Position numbers and translations under genes: made by a program. Below are positions 24,514-33,530 of a DNA stretch of 64,000 nucleotides, one piece after another. Location: positions 1 through 64,000 of the forward strand of contig NZ_CANMEU010000003.1 in NCBI RefSeq assembly GCF_947497045.1, read 5' to 3'. The DNA comes from an uncultured Tateyamaria sp. GTDB taxonomy: Bacteria; Pseudomonadota; Alphaproteobacteria; Rhodobacterales; Rhodobacteraceae. Numbering within the stretch: position 1 is the stretch's first letter; the number at the start of each line of letters is the position of its first letter. The notes beneath the pieces were generated by a model. It did not search any database. It saw nothing but the letters and a program-made list of their open reading frames with translations, and was not told where the DNA came from.

Positions 24514-24690
24514 GTGAACGAACGGTATCTAAAGCAGCTGATGAAAATTATCGCGGAACTAGCCGCGGTAGCCATCGCTGTTGTGCTCCTTCAGCTGTTC
24601 ATCGGATGGGTCGGATTCGAAGCGGCTTGGCCGATACTACTGGGCGTCCTGATCGTTTTGATCGCCATCATCGCCGCTATGCGAAAGTAG
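24514..24690 (+). CDS. Small two-TM membrane protein
   Basis: 58 aa from GTG 24514, or 49 aa from ATG 24541. Two hydrophobic helices (LAAVAIAVVLLQLFIGWV and AAWPILLGVLIVLIAIIAAM) cover nearly all of it. Its 3' end overlaps the convergent 305-aa gene by 54 bp. Upstream extension to 24373 reads as non-protein-like. A small toxin or membrane accessory is possible. Confidence 0.5.
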   Translation: MNERYLKQLMKIIAELAAVAIAVVLLQLFIGWVGFEAAWPILLGVLIVLIAIIAAMRK

Positions 24691-25554
24691 AAACTCGGCC
24701 TGTTCTGGATTTTGTCGCCAAGAATGAACCTCGGAAACTGCGTATGATTTGTTCTGCCAAACTCCGTCTGCATATACCTGCGTCGTTTCAAGAGTGACAT
24801 CTAATAAGACACCGCCTGCAAGCCTAAGTTTGGTAGTGCCGTTCAATAGCTGCTGTTGGAAGTTTTCATCAAGCATTTTGACTGAAATCTGATGGCCGTT
24901 TGAAAAGATGCGCCACTTCGCCTTGCTTTCGATTAAAGGGGCATTTGCCAGAACCACTTCGACACGCTCGGTCAATACACGTGGCTCTGGTTCACCATCC
25001 GGAGCCTGTTCAATTACTGCCCCCGAACGGTGCCCAAACTCTGATCGTGGCACGACAACAGCAGGGCGCTCCTCTTTTTCATTCGGGGCTGCACCGACAC
25101 CCGTTATAGCTTGATCTGGTTCAACGGCGCGGTAGAATTCGCGACGTGGTGCAGTTACTGTTTCAGAACGTTCTACGTTTCGGACCGCGTCGGCGATCCT
25201 TTGAATGTCCTCATCGGAAAGGGTTTCTTCTTCACCGATAATGGCTTCGATGGCTTCATCCATCACCTTTCCTTGAATATGGCTGACAGCATTGGTGACT
25301 AAAACGGTTGCGACTATCAGCGCCAAGTCTCTAAGCCGTTCAGCGGTGACCAACCCCCGAAGCCCTGCAATGATCCTCAAGCTTCCGGGTGCGGAATACT
25401 GATAGACCATCGAAAACTCGACTCCGGGTTCCATCAAAAAGACAGTTTCCCCGGCCATCTTTTCAAATTGGACCATCGCTGCGCCAACTGCGCCGAGAGT
25501 GGGTCGTGCGTCGGGAGAAAGATCAAAGTAAATCGTAAGTGGTTGTTCAATCAT
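24637..25554 (-). CDS. Hypothetical protein with a hydrophobic mid-segment
   Basis: 305 aa. The N-terminal 80 residues look alpha/beta (PLTIYFDLSPDARPTLGAVGAAMVQFEKMAGE). A hydrophobic stretch (LRDLALIVATVLVTNAVSHI) lies at about 92-111. A polar linker follows, then a beta-rich C-terminal domain (about 205-285, KWRIFSNGHQISVKMLDENF). It stands alone on the minus strand between the methyltransferase cassette and the ardC leader. I do not recognise it. Confidence 0.6.
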   Translation of the reverse strand: MIEQPLTIYFDLSPDARPTLGAVGAAMVQFEKMAGETVFLMEPGVEFSMVYQYSAPGSLRIIAGLRGLVTAERLRDLALIVATVLVTNAVSHIQGKVMDEAIEAIIGEEETLSDEDIQRIADAVRNVERSETVTAPRREFYRAVEPDQAITGVGAAPNEKEERPAVVVPRSEFGHRSGAVIEQAPDGEPEPRVLTERVEVVLANAPLIESKAKWRIFSNGHQISVKMLDENFQQQLLNGTTKLRLAGGVLLDVTLETTQVYADGVWQNKSYAVSEVHSWRQNPEQAEFLLSHSGDDGDQNDQDAQ

Positions 25555-26211
25555 GGCTTCTATCGAAAATCCGCTTGTGGGCTATTTCGAAGTCAATAGG
25601 CCCGGTTCAACCAGGCATTGCAATAAAAAAGCACTTCTTCGCCTACAGTGCTCGCGGCACTTTTCGTTGCCTTCCTTGTTTTGAACTGCTGACAAACGGC
25701 AACCGGCTTGAAGGCAGATTCTTTGTTTCCTGCCACACCACCAGATGACATCCAGAGGGCCCCAATCTGTGGGCCGCCTGCAGTAGTCTCTGATATGGAG
25801 CCCGCGCTTTCGCGCGCGGGCAATATTTCCCAAAAGACTGCACCGGGGTTCAACGGGCCGTTGGCCCGCTCACCCCGATCCAGGCATCATGCCTTTTTGT
25901 TCGGTCCGCCCAACATCCCTGACCGTGGCGGTCAACCTTAGTCCATCCCCAAAATCAGCCACCAATTTCCCCTGTCTCGCGGGCGAGCCATTCCTCGCGG
26001 AGCAAATTGGCGTCTGATTTTGGCGCAGACATTTTCTTCGCAAATGTGGCCGATTGACAGCCCCGTTCAGGGCCGTGGGTCGGGCTTTGCCCTCTCCCAC
26101 TCTGTTCCGCCGAATACATGCGTATTCGGTCAGATCAAGTGGCCGAGGCGCAGCCCATCGGCGGAAGGGGGGGAAGCCTCATCCGCGTCACTTTGATCGA
26201 GGAGGCCACAA
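25555..26211. other. 657-bp non-coding region with hairpins, upstream of ardC
   Basis: No credible gene. It contains GCCCGCGC-N6-GCGCGGGC (25800-25821). A nested inverted repeat lies at 25844-25877, with outer CGGGGT/ACCCCG and inner CGGGCC-GTT-GGCCCG. Next comes leader repeat B at 25966-26064 (TTCCCCTG, CCATTCCTCGCGGAGCAAATT, TTGACAGCCCC), matching the leader at 17212-17264. Rich secondary structure before an antirestriction gene fits a leading-region single-strand promoter. Confidence 0.5.
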
Positions 26212-27090
26212 ATGGCACCGAAGTTTGATGTTTATGCCCATGTCACCGACACCATTATTGCAGAAATCGAGGCAGGCACGCCGCCATGGCGCAAGCCGTG
26301 GACTGGGAGCGCGTCCGGCATTGCCTTGCCGACACGGCACAACGGCGAGGAATATCGCGGGATTAACATCCTGATGCTCTGGGTCATGGCAGCGAAGCAT
26401 GGCTATGTTTCGAGCCGCTGGATGACCTACAAACAGGCGCAGGAACTGGGCGGTCAGGTCCGCAAAGGTGAATCGTCATCGACCGTGGTCAAATACGGGA
26501 CGTTCACCCGAGAGAACGAGCTGGGGATTGAGGAAGAGCTGCCCTATGCGCGCGCCTATCGCGTGTTCAATGCGGATCAGATTGAGGGCTTGCCAGAGGA
26601 TTACTACATCCGGCCCGAGGCCCCGCGCGACCTTGGCACGGCGGAAGATCCGGAGCTCGAGGCGTTTTTCAGCCAGACAGGGGCGGAGATCCTCACCAGT
26701 GACGACCCGCGCGCGTATTACAGCCCCGCCAAAGATCACATCCACATGCCGCCGATTGCCACGTTTCACGATGCGGTAGGCTATTATGGGACCTTGGCCC
26801 ATGAGGTGATCCACTGGACTGGTAGCGAAAAGCGGTTGGAGCGGATCAAGAAATTTGCGAACCGCGAAGCCTATGCCTTTGAAGAGCTGGTGGCGGAAAT
26901 CGGCGCTTGCTTCCTTGGGTCTCAGATTGGTGTTGCGCCGGAACTCGACCAAAGCGCCGCCTATGTTGAAGGTTGGTTGAAAGCGCTCAAAGAGGACAAA
27001 AGGGCGATTTTTCGCGCGGCGTCTGAAGCGCAAAAGGCCGCCGACTTTGTTTTGCAAGCAGCAGGTCAGAGCAAGGAGGTGGCAGCATGA
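26212..27090 (+). CDS. ardC: ArdC-like antirestriction protein
   Basis: 292 aa. The N-terminal ArdC domain (YAHVTDTIIAEIEAGTPPWRKPW, then YRGINILML and KGESSSTVVKYG) binds single-stranded DNA in characterised members. The C-terminal zincin-type metallopeptidase domain has LAHEVIHWTG (HExxH, about 197) and a downstream Glu in EELVAEIGACFLG. Such proteins protect incoming single strands from restriction. It begins a run of small genes with overlapping ends and is preceded by a structured leader. Confidence 0.9.
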   Translation: MAPKFDVYAHVTDTIIAEIEAGTPPWRKPWTGSASGIALPTRHNGEEYRGINILMLWVMAAKHGYVSSRWMTYKQAQELGGQVRKGESSSTVVKYGTFTRENELGIEEELPYARAYRVFNADQIEGLPEDYYIRPEAPRDLGTAEDPELEAFFSQTGAEILTSDDPRAYYSPAKDHIHMPPIATFHDAVGYYGTLAHEVIHWTGSEKRLERIKKFANREAYAFEELVAEIGACFLGSQIGVAPELDQSAAYVEGWLKALKEDKRAIFRAASEAQKAADFVLQAAGQSKEVAA

Positions 27091-27290
27091 TCCCGGACTA
27101 TCATAACGATGATTTTTCGACCGCACGCCTCGAAGACACTGTCAGCATAAGAAGCGCCGCGCGTGAAGCGCGCGCCACGCTCTACGCGGTGTTGAACCGA
27201 CTCGAGCTGAACGATCTGGACGGCGAGGAACAGCCCTATATCGACGATTGTCTTGGGGCTCTCGCAATCCTTGAGGAGGCGCTGCGATGA
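27087..27290 (+). CDS. Small hypothetical protein
   Basis: 67 aa, acidic and helical (SAAREARATLYAVLNRLEL). Overlaps the ardC stop by 4 bp (ATGA) and the next start by 4 bp. Function unknown; part of the ardC operon. Confidence 0.6.
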   Translation: MIPDYHNDDFSTARLEDTVSIRSAAREARATLYAVLNRLELNDLDGEEQPYIDDCLGALAILEEALR

Positions 27291-27511
27291 CTTTGGAAGA
27301 GATCAAAGCAGCAATGGACGCGGTTAACCGCGTTCACTGGGTCAACTGCGGGTATGTGGTGACGCGTGATGGCCTTGGGCAATACCTCATCACCTTCACG
27401 CGAAACGGGTCAGCTATCGGTTTGATCAGTCGGGATGGCACCCGCCTGAACGGCAAGTCTGACGAATTCTTCATCGAGGAAAGTGCAGAGGTTTGCCATG
27501 AAGTATTTTGA
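27287..27511 (+). CDS. Small hypothetical protein
   Basis: 74 aa, mixed alpha/beta (MTLEEIKAAMDAVNRVHWVNCGYVV, then GQYLITFTRNG). ATGA overlap with the preceding gene, and overlaps the next one by 14 bp. Function unknown; ardC operon. Confidence 0.6.
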   Translation: MTLEEIKAAMDAVNRVHWVNCGYVVTRDGLGQYLITFTRNGSAIGLISRDGTRLNGKSDEFFIEESAEVCHEVF

Positions 27512-27779
27512 AGTCAGGAAGGCGGCCCGAGAGGGTCGCGCCAGCGTGCATCTTCATGGGTTCTGCAATCTACCCGATGGCGGGCAGGAGTATTGTGACG
27601 ATCTGGCGCTAATCGATGGCTGGGCGATCTATGTCCGAGTTGAGACCCCGGACGACCCGCAACAGCCCTTTGATCTGCACGAGCTGCCGGATCATCAAAC
27701 CTATGCCAGCGCCGAAGGCGCGGCCCGCGCAATAGCGCTGCAATTGCTTGGCGATTCTGAGGCGTGGAACCACGACTAG
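27498..27779 (+). CDS. Small hypothetical protein
   Basis: 93 aa from ATG 27498, which has AGAGG upstream; a longer frame from 27483 is less likely. Soluble and acidic (DLALIDGWAIYVRVETPDDPQQPF). Last gene before the nested inverted-repeat region. Function unknown. Confidence 0.6.
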   Translation: MKYFEVRKAAREGRASVHLHGFCNLPDGGQEYCDDLALIDGWAIYVRVETPDDPQQPFDLHELPDHQTYASAEGAARAIALQLLGDSEAWNHD

Positions 27780-27848
27780 TGGTGCCATGCCTTTCGCATG
27801 TGGCCGGGCTTGGCCCGGCGGTCGCAGCCGATGGCTGCTCCAAACGGA

Positions 27849-27920
27849 ATACAGGCAGTTGATTCAATATTATAATATTGAATCAACTATGGCGAAATGC
27901 CATAACAGGGCTGCCTGTAT
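27849..27920. promoter_or_regulatory. Nested inverted repeats: candidate oriT/operator before the relaxosome genes
   Basis: Outer 10-bp arms ATACAGGCAG (27849-27858) and CTGCCTGTAT (27911-27920) enclose two inner structures. One is a perfect 32-bp palindrome (27857-27888, left arm AGTTGATTCAATATTA). The other is a hairpin TATGGC-GAAAT-GCCATA (27888-27904). The three-way fold lies 34 bp before the HTH-MobC gene, the usual place for oriT. The palindrome centre gives TATAAT on both strands. A related copy sits at 51070. Confidence 0.65.
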
Positions 27921-27953
27921 GATGCCGGCAAGAAATAGGGGTGATTACTTCAC

Positions 27954-28544
27954 ATGGGCCGACCGCGCGCATCACGGCACAAGCGACTGACGCAAAACCA
28001 GCGTTTTGCCATCGTGCGCAAGCGTGCCGAGGGGGTGCCCATCGAGGATCTGGCCCGCGAATTCGGCGTCACCACCCGCAGTATCTTTTACACCTTGAAG
28101 GCCGATCAAAGCCGCAAGCTTGATGCGCGCGTGCGTTCAGAACTGGTGAATGTCCGGCTGACATCCAAGGAGCTGGCGAGCTTTGATGCAGTGCTGACGC
28201 GGCATGATATCACCAGCCGCGCCGAGGGGCTGCGGCGGCTGATCCATGCCTCAAACGATCTTTTCGTTCCCGACGATGAACTGGCCAACCAGATGCAGGG
28301 TCTGTCGGCCTCGCTTAATCGCACCGGAAACAATATCAACCAGATTGCGCAGCGCCTGAACGAGGCAAAACGTCAGGGCAAGACGCCACCTTATGGCAAT
28401 TCCGCCCATGCTCAGGTCCGCGCTTTGGCCGGGCTGATTTTCGACATCGCCGACCAGGTTCAGGACATGGCGCAGCGCCGCCGAAGCGCGCTGTCTGGCG
28501 AGGTTGCCCGCGTTCTGGGAGGCTTTGCCGATGGCCCGGAATAG
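27954..28544 (+). CDS. HTH-MobC fusion, relaxosome accessory protein
   Basis: 196 aa. N-terminal recombinase-like HTH (GVPIEDLAREFGVTTRSIFYTLK, residues about 28-50). A ribbon-helix-helix/MobC part follows (NVRLTSKELASFDAVLTRHDI and LNRTGNNINQIAQRLNEA). It likely binds the adjacent inverted repeats, both organising the relaxosome and repressing its own promoter. It overlaps the relaxase gene by 14 bp. Confidence 0.75.
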   Translation: MGRPRASRHKRLTQNQRFAIVRKRAEGVPIEDLAREFGVTTRSIFYTLKADQSRKLDARVRSELVNVRLTSKELASFDAVLTRHDITSRAEGLRRLIHASNDLFVPDDELANQMQGLSASLNRTGNNINQIAQRLNEAKRQGKTPPYGNSAHAQVRALAGLIFDIADQVQDMAQRRRSALSGEVARVLGGFADGPE

Positions 28545-30339
28545 CGCCGTTGCTGCCGCGCAAGAGGCCTTCTTCGATCGCGACTGGAGCCGCATTCGCG
28601 GAAGCGCACCGCGCGCTCGGGCAAAGCAGATGGCCCGCGCGGCCATGGGCCATTCCCCCGCGATCTTCAAAGCCATTCGCGACGGCGGAACGCACAACAA
28701 AACCCAGCTACGCAACCAGCTGGAATACCTCACAACCAAGTCGAGCTTCATCATCGACAGCCGTGGCACCTATGACGGCCAAAGTGTCCTGTCAGCCAAA
28801 GAGATCGAGCAGGTCACACGCCGGTTTTCAGCGCAGTGGAATGAGGGGTTCCATCCCAAGCTGGGGCACACCTCGCATCTCTTGATGGCTTTCCCAATTG
28901 GCACGCGCGGCGAGGATGTTGCCGAGATCACGCGCGAGATCTGCGAGCGGTTCTTTCAGGGCGGAGGCAGCCACTTCGACTATATCGCGGCCGTGCATGA
29001 GGACCGGGATCACCCGCACGCTCATATCGTTCTTAACCGGCGCAGCAAGGACGGTGAATTCTTCTTTCTGAAAGAAGGGCACCACTTTAACTACGACAGT
29101 TTTCGCGAGGCGATGGTGGAGGTGTCAGACCGCTATGGGCTGCGGCTTGAGGCGACCCGAAAGCTCGAACGGGGGATCACGACGAAGAGGCCAAGCGATG
29201 CAGACCAGCGTCGCGCGGAAGCCACGGGCCAGAGGTTGGCCGCGCGTGAGCGCGTGGGGCCAGAGCTTGACCGTGCCTTGGCTGAGGTGGCGCAGAACGC
29301 GCGGTTTTATCGCGGATTGGCGGCCGAAGCCTCGCGTGAGAACCAGCATGACATTGCAGCAGCCTTGGACAAGGCCGCGACGCTTTTGGCGCAGGGCAAA
29401 CCGATCGAAGCAGATGGAAAGGTATATGGCATGGCCGAAGAACAGCATTCGTTTGATGAGGTCGTGGATGTCTTTCACGACAAGATCAACCAAGCTGAAC
29501 GCATTGTGGCGGACGCGCCTGTAGAGCGGCGCGCGGAGCTGGAGCATGAGCTGAACGACATCTATCGTTCACTGTCGCATCTGAGCCCAATGGGAACGCA
29601 GTCCCACACCTTGCTCGAAGATGCGTCCAAGAGTGGGATCTATTCGGCCGCGAATATACGGGCCGAGGCCCAAGGCGCTTTGCAGGATCCAGCTCTTTCC
29701 GAACGTCTTCAGCAGGCTGTGAAAGGCACCGGCATTGACTCGCAAGAGGTTACCCGCCGCATCGAAATCGGCGCGGGCAATGCCGCGCTGGAGCGGCAAT
29801 GGCTCGGGCAGGATTTGAAGGCGATTGCCGAGAAAGAGGGCTTTGACCTGTCTCGCGCCGATGAGCTGGAGAAGGCGATCGACCGCCTCGACCAAGTGCA
29901 CAGTGATTTGGGGCGCGTGTTGGCCGATGGTGAGGTTCTCAAAGACAGTGGGGCGGTGGAAGCCGACCGGCAGGAAGCCATAGTCGACAGGTTGCCGCCG
30001 ACCACCGCCGACATCCTGAGCCGTATGAGGGACGACCCAACCGCAGATCCATTCCGCAGCGATCTGGAGCGCGAGACCTTGAGGGCCGAACTGGAGGATC
30101 TGGCCGGTGAAGAAAACACCCCGGACTTGGCAATTGGCGATGAGACTGCGCTGGAGGAACATATCGAAGATCGACTGGACCGGCTCTATGCGGTCAAGGC
30201 TTATCTGCAAAGCGACGCCGCGCTGGCGAACAGCGTGGCGATGGAGCATGTCCTCGACGAGATCGCCAATGAGGAAATAGACCTCCAACGCGAGCGGCAT
30301 GTCGATGCCGACGGCGAAAAGGGCGTGACGCATGGGTAA
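28531..30339 (+). CDS. VirD2-like (MOBP) relaxase
   Basis: 602 aa from ATG 28531 (28504 is in frame but lies deeper in the MobC gene). The relaxase domain is in the first 250 residues. Motif III is HEDRDHPHAHIVLNR (HxDxxHxH, about residue 157). The likely catalytic Tyr is in the N-terminal part (NQLEYLTTKSSF or SRGTYDG). The C-terminal 350 residues are helical and acidic, probably binding the coupling protein. It nicks oriT and pilots the strand. It overlaps virD4 by 8 bp. Confidence 0.85.
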   Translation: MARNSAVAAAQEAFFDRDWSRIRGSAPRARAKQMARAAMGHSPAIFKAIRDGGTHNKTQLRNQLEYLTTKSSFIIDSRGTYDGQSVLSAKEIEQVTRRFSAQWNEGFHPKLGHTSHLLMAFPIGTRGEDVAEITREICERFFQGGGSHFDYIAAVHEDRDHPHAHIVLNRRSKDGEFFFLKEGHHFNYDSFREAMVEVSDRYGLRLEATRKLERGITTKRPSDADQRRAEATGQRLAARERVGPELDRALAEVAQNARFYRGLAAEASRENQHDIAAALDKAATLLAQGKPIEADGKVYGMAEEQHSFDEVVDVFHDKINQAERIVADAPVERRAELEHELNDIYRSLSHLSPMGTQSHTLLEDASKSGIYSAANIRAEAQGALQDPALSERLQQAVKGTGIDSQEVTRRIEIGAGNAALERQWLGQDLKAIAEKEGFDLSRADELEKAIDRLDQVHSDLGRVLADGEVLKDSGAVEADRQEAIVDRLPPTTADILSRMRDDPTADPFRSDLERETLRAELEDLAGEENTPDLAIGDETALEEHIEDRLDRLYAVKAYLQSDAALANSVAMEHVLDEIANEEIDLQRERHVDADGEKGVTHG

Positions 30340-32224
30340 GGCGCGGATCGCACTTGGCGTCATGAGCTTTGCTCTTCTGGGCGCAGTGCTCGGGTATGTT
30401 TTGGCGTCAGCCTTTCTGACGTTCCGCTGGATCGGTGTCGGGGCGGATATCGATTTCCTGATGTTGGCACGCAACTATGGGGTTCTCCGAATGACCCATC
30501 CGGCCGATATGCAGATTGTTCACTTGATAGTGGGGATCAGCACTGGTGCCGGTGTTTTGCTTAGTGCGGTCTTGATGAACGACGCTCTGACCAAGTTCGG
30601 TGAAACCCACTGGCAGCAGATGTCGGAGATGAAACGGAACGGCTTTTTCGGAAAGCCCGGCCACGGCTTCGTCCTCGGCAAAATGGGCAAGCCCAAGTGT
30701 CGCAAACCCTTTGTCATGTCCAAGGTTTTTCCCCATGCTTTGATCGTGGCCCCGACCGGACGCGGGAAGACGACGGGTTTCGTCATTCCGAACCTTCTGA
30801 CTTATCAGGGCAGTGCCGTCGTGCTCGACGTGAAGGGCGAAAACTTCGATGCGACGGCGCGCCACAGGGCCGCGCAGGGCGACAAGGTGTTCCGGTTCGC
30901 GCCAACAGATTGGAAGGATGGTCGCTCGCACCGCTACAATCCCTTGCTGCGAATATCGGCGCTGGAAAACGTCGACCGCCAGCAGATGGAGCTGCAGCTC
31001 CTGGCCTCCCTGTTTCTGCAAGCAGATAACGACCGCGTTCAAGGGCTTCTCGACGGCGGTATCGATCTATTCGTGGCGGCAGGGCTTTTAGCGTTCGAGC
31101 GCAAGCGACCGACCCTGGGCGAGATTTACCGCATCACCGCATCAGGCGGGGACAAGCAGAAGGAGTATCGCCGCCGCGCCGATGAAGTGGTCAATCCAGC
31201 TGCCAAGCTGATCTTCATGCGCATGGCCTCAACCAACAACGACACGCTAACGTCTTATCTGTCGCTCTTGATGACGTCCGGCCTCAAGCAGTGGTCAAAC
31301 CCTGCTATCGACCGCGCAACCGCGACCTCAGACTTCGAATTTCGTGACATCCGAAAGGCGCCGTTCTCCGTCTATCTGGTGGTCGAGCCGCTCATGGTGA
31401 AACCGCTCGCACCGCTGATCCGCTTGTTCTTCTCCGATTTGCTGGCGTCTCTGCAGGACCATGAACCCGGCAAGGACGAACCTTGGCCGGTCATGATCAT
31501 GCTCGATGAGTTCAACCGCTTGGGCAAAATGCCGATCGTTCTCGACAGTATCGAAACTCTGCGATCTTACCGCGCCAATCTCGCGATCGTCACCCAGACC
31601 ATCCCGGCGCTCGATGAAATCTATGGTGAAAACGCCCGCCGCGCTTTGCAGGGCAACGCAGGGATAAAGCTCTATCTGACGCCCTCGGATGAGAAGACCA
31701 TCGAAGAGCTTAGCAAAGCCGTCGGCAAAACCACCAAACGGGTTGTGACCCGCTCGCGCTCAGTCGGCCGCAACCCCTTCGCCGGGCGCAGCATGTCTGA
31801 ACGGACGGAAGAAACGGCTTTGTTACCTGAGGATGAGGCGCGGCGCATGGATCTGGATGACATTGTCTTAGTCGTCGACGCGCAAATGCCTGTCCGCGCC
31901 AAGCGGATCAAGTACTATGAGGATCGGTTTTTTAAGCAGATCTTTGACAAGCAGACAGGCGAATTGCCATACCCCTCGGCGGGGGATCAAATGCGCGGCC
32001 TGCAAGGGCAGATCAAGGCACTGGAAGCGAAGATTGGAGCGCTTGAGATGCCGAGGGCGGTTTCAAATGAGGGCTCTGACGGTGGCGGGAAGCGGCGCGA
32101 AGAGATCGACGGTTTGGCCAACGAAGAACGGGGGGTGGCGTCCGGCGACAAGCCTAGTCTGGACGAATTCCAGGTGGGAACGGAAAGGGTGGAGAGATTT
32201 ATGGAGAACGCCTTGGGAAGGTGA
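30332..32224 (+). CDS. virD4: VirD4/TraG type IV coupling protein
   Basis: 630 aa. Two N-terminal membrane helices (about 7-30 and 65-83). Walker A APTGRGKTTG (about 140), the family signature LDVKGENF soon after, Walker B MIMLDEFNRLG (about 390) and IVTQTIPALDEIYG. It hands the relaxase-DNA complex to the secretion channel. Directly downstream of the relaxase. The mating-pair genes are 8 kb away on the opposite strand, split off by cargo. Confidence 0.9.
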   Translation: MGKARIALGVMSFALLGAVLGYVLASAFLTFRWIGVGADIDFLMLARNYGVLRMTHPADMQIVHLIVGISTGAGVLLSAVLMNDALTKFGETHWQQMSEMKRNGFFGKPGHGFVLGKMGKPKCRKPFVMSKVFPHALIVAPTGRGKTTGFVIPNLLTYQGSAVVLDVKGENFDATARHRAAQGDKVFRFAPTDWKDGRSHRYNPLLRISALENVDRQQMELQLLASLFLQADNDRVQGLLDGGIDLFVAAGLLAFERKRPTLGEIYRITASGGDKQKEYRRRADEVVNPAAKLIFMRMASTNNDTLTSYLSLLMTSGLKQWSNPAIDRATATSDFEFRDIRKAPFSVYLVVEPLMVKPLAPLIRLFFSDLLASLQDHEPGKDEPWPVMIMLDEFNRLGKMPIVLDSIETLRSYRANLAIVTQTIPALDEIYGENARRALQGNAGIKLYLTPSDEKTIEELSKAVGKTTKRVVTRSRSVGRNPFAGRSMSERTEETALLPEDEARRMDLDDIVLVVDAQMPVRAKRIKYYEDRFFKQIFDKQTGELPYPSAGDQMRGLQGQIKALEAKIGALEMPRAVSNEGSDGGGKRREEIDGLANEERGVASGDKPSLDEFQVGTERVERFMENALGR

Positions 32225-32345
32225 GGGCCCGTTTCAATTTTCTCTGCAACAATCAGGGGCAGCAAACCCTGAAAGTTGTCGTTCATAAGTTAATGGACCA
32301 GAACCGGTTTGAGGTGGTTCTTTTTGGGAAATGGCACACACCGTT

Positions 32346-33530
32346 CTATGGACGCCAAATTGTAACGCCATCGATGCCAATGTCTTCGTCTAGCAAGAAT
32401 CCGACACTGTACCGAGCTCTAGTCGAAGCTACGTAGAACGCGTTGACGGCCTTGTCTGTAGAGCCACCCGAGAAGGCACGTAAATCCCCTTGCAAGAAAG
32501 CTCTCTGTGGCCCGGTGGGAAGAATTAGCGTTCGATCGAAGGTCATTCCTTTAGACTTGCCAAAGTTGAATACTTCCCGCCCAGAACAAGTTTGCGGGTC
32601 GACGGCTTGGCTATGCCGCAATATCGTCGGGTGATAGCGATCATAGTAGGCTTCAAGGTCGGTTTTCTTCACGGCGAACACACCAAGATGTTCAGCCACA
32701 TCAGCTGGGAGCTCTTTCTCGTCAACGCCTGAAAGAGTCGAAGGAAATTTCAATCCGTCGTGTATTTTATCGGAAAACTCGCATATTGCGGCGACGGATC
32801 GGCGGCTCTTGTTCATGCTGGATTGCGAGAATCCAATTTCCTGGAAATACGATAACTTGTCATCATTGCTCTTGGGCTTCTTCTGAGCATTTGCAGTCTG
32901 GTAAATGGTTTGCCGAAAATCTCCGACGCAAATGACATCCAGCTCTTGGCATACCGAAAGCAGCCTAAGAAGTTCGAAATCCCAACCGACGAGATCTTGG
33001 ACCTCATCGATGAAGATTGCATCATAGATTTCCTCAAGGCGCTCGGTCGCGCATCCGATTTTGTAAGATTTGCGTCCCACCTTTCTTAGGATTTTGGTCT
33101 CTTCTGCAACTCTACAAGCAAACTTCGACAGATAAGCTGAGTGGGCTTTTTTGGTTTCTTTTGTGACGAAGTGCTTATGGTTGATACTTCCGTTTGAAGC
33201 GCGCTCAGCGCGGCCCGTAATAGTGTACCCTTTTCGCTTGTGTGGATCAGTTTCATTGAAATTTAGGCCGCTCACCCGGTATTGTAGAATGCAAGATTGA
33301 TATGGTCGTATCATGTCCTCCAGCAAAAAGGTAAACCACCCTTTGACTTTGATTTCGGGAGGGACGGCCCCCAACTCAGAAGATAGGCGTTGGATAATTT
33401 GACGCTGGTTGCAATCGGTATACGTCAGAATCAAAGAACGCTTCTGCTCCCGGTATCGAGCAATCGCATCGTTGATGATCTTGGCAGACTTACCCGCACC
33501 AGCACACGCGATGATCAACTCTTTAGTCAA
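32346..33530 (-). CDS. UvrD/RecB-like helicase, Gabija GajB-like
   Basis: 394 aa. Walker A ACAGAGKSAK (about 8-17), Walker B IFIDEVQDL (about 172), motif III GDFRQTIYQ and motif VI FYVASTRARYSVG. This is the compact UvrD-like form paired with OLD nucleases in Gabija systems; it is shorter than the roughly 490-aa B. cereus GajB. It overlaps the nuclease gene by 8 bp. The region is visibly AT-richer than the ICE backbone, consistent with separate acquisition. Confidence 0.8.
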   Translation of the reverse strand: MTKELIIACAGAGKSAKIINDAIARYREQKRSLILTYTDCNQRQIIQRLSSELGAVPPEIKVKGWFTFLLEDMIRPYQSCILQYRVSGLNFNETDPHKRKGYTITGRAERASNGSINHKHFVTKETKKAHSAYLSKFACRVAEETKILRKVGRKSYKIGCATERLEEIYDAIFIDEVQDLVGWDFELLRLLSVCQELDVICVGDFRQTIYQTANAQKKPKSNDDKLSYFQEIGFSQSSMNKSRRSVAAICEFSDKIHDGLKFPSTLSGVDEKELPADVAEHLGVFAVKKTDLEAYYDRYHPTILRHSQAVDPQTCSGREVFNFGKSKGMTFDRTLILPTGPQRAFLQGDLRAFSGGSTDKAVNAFYVASTRARYSVGFLLDEDIGIDGVTIWRP

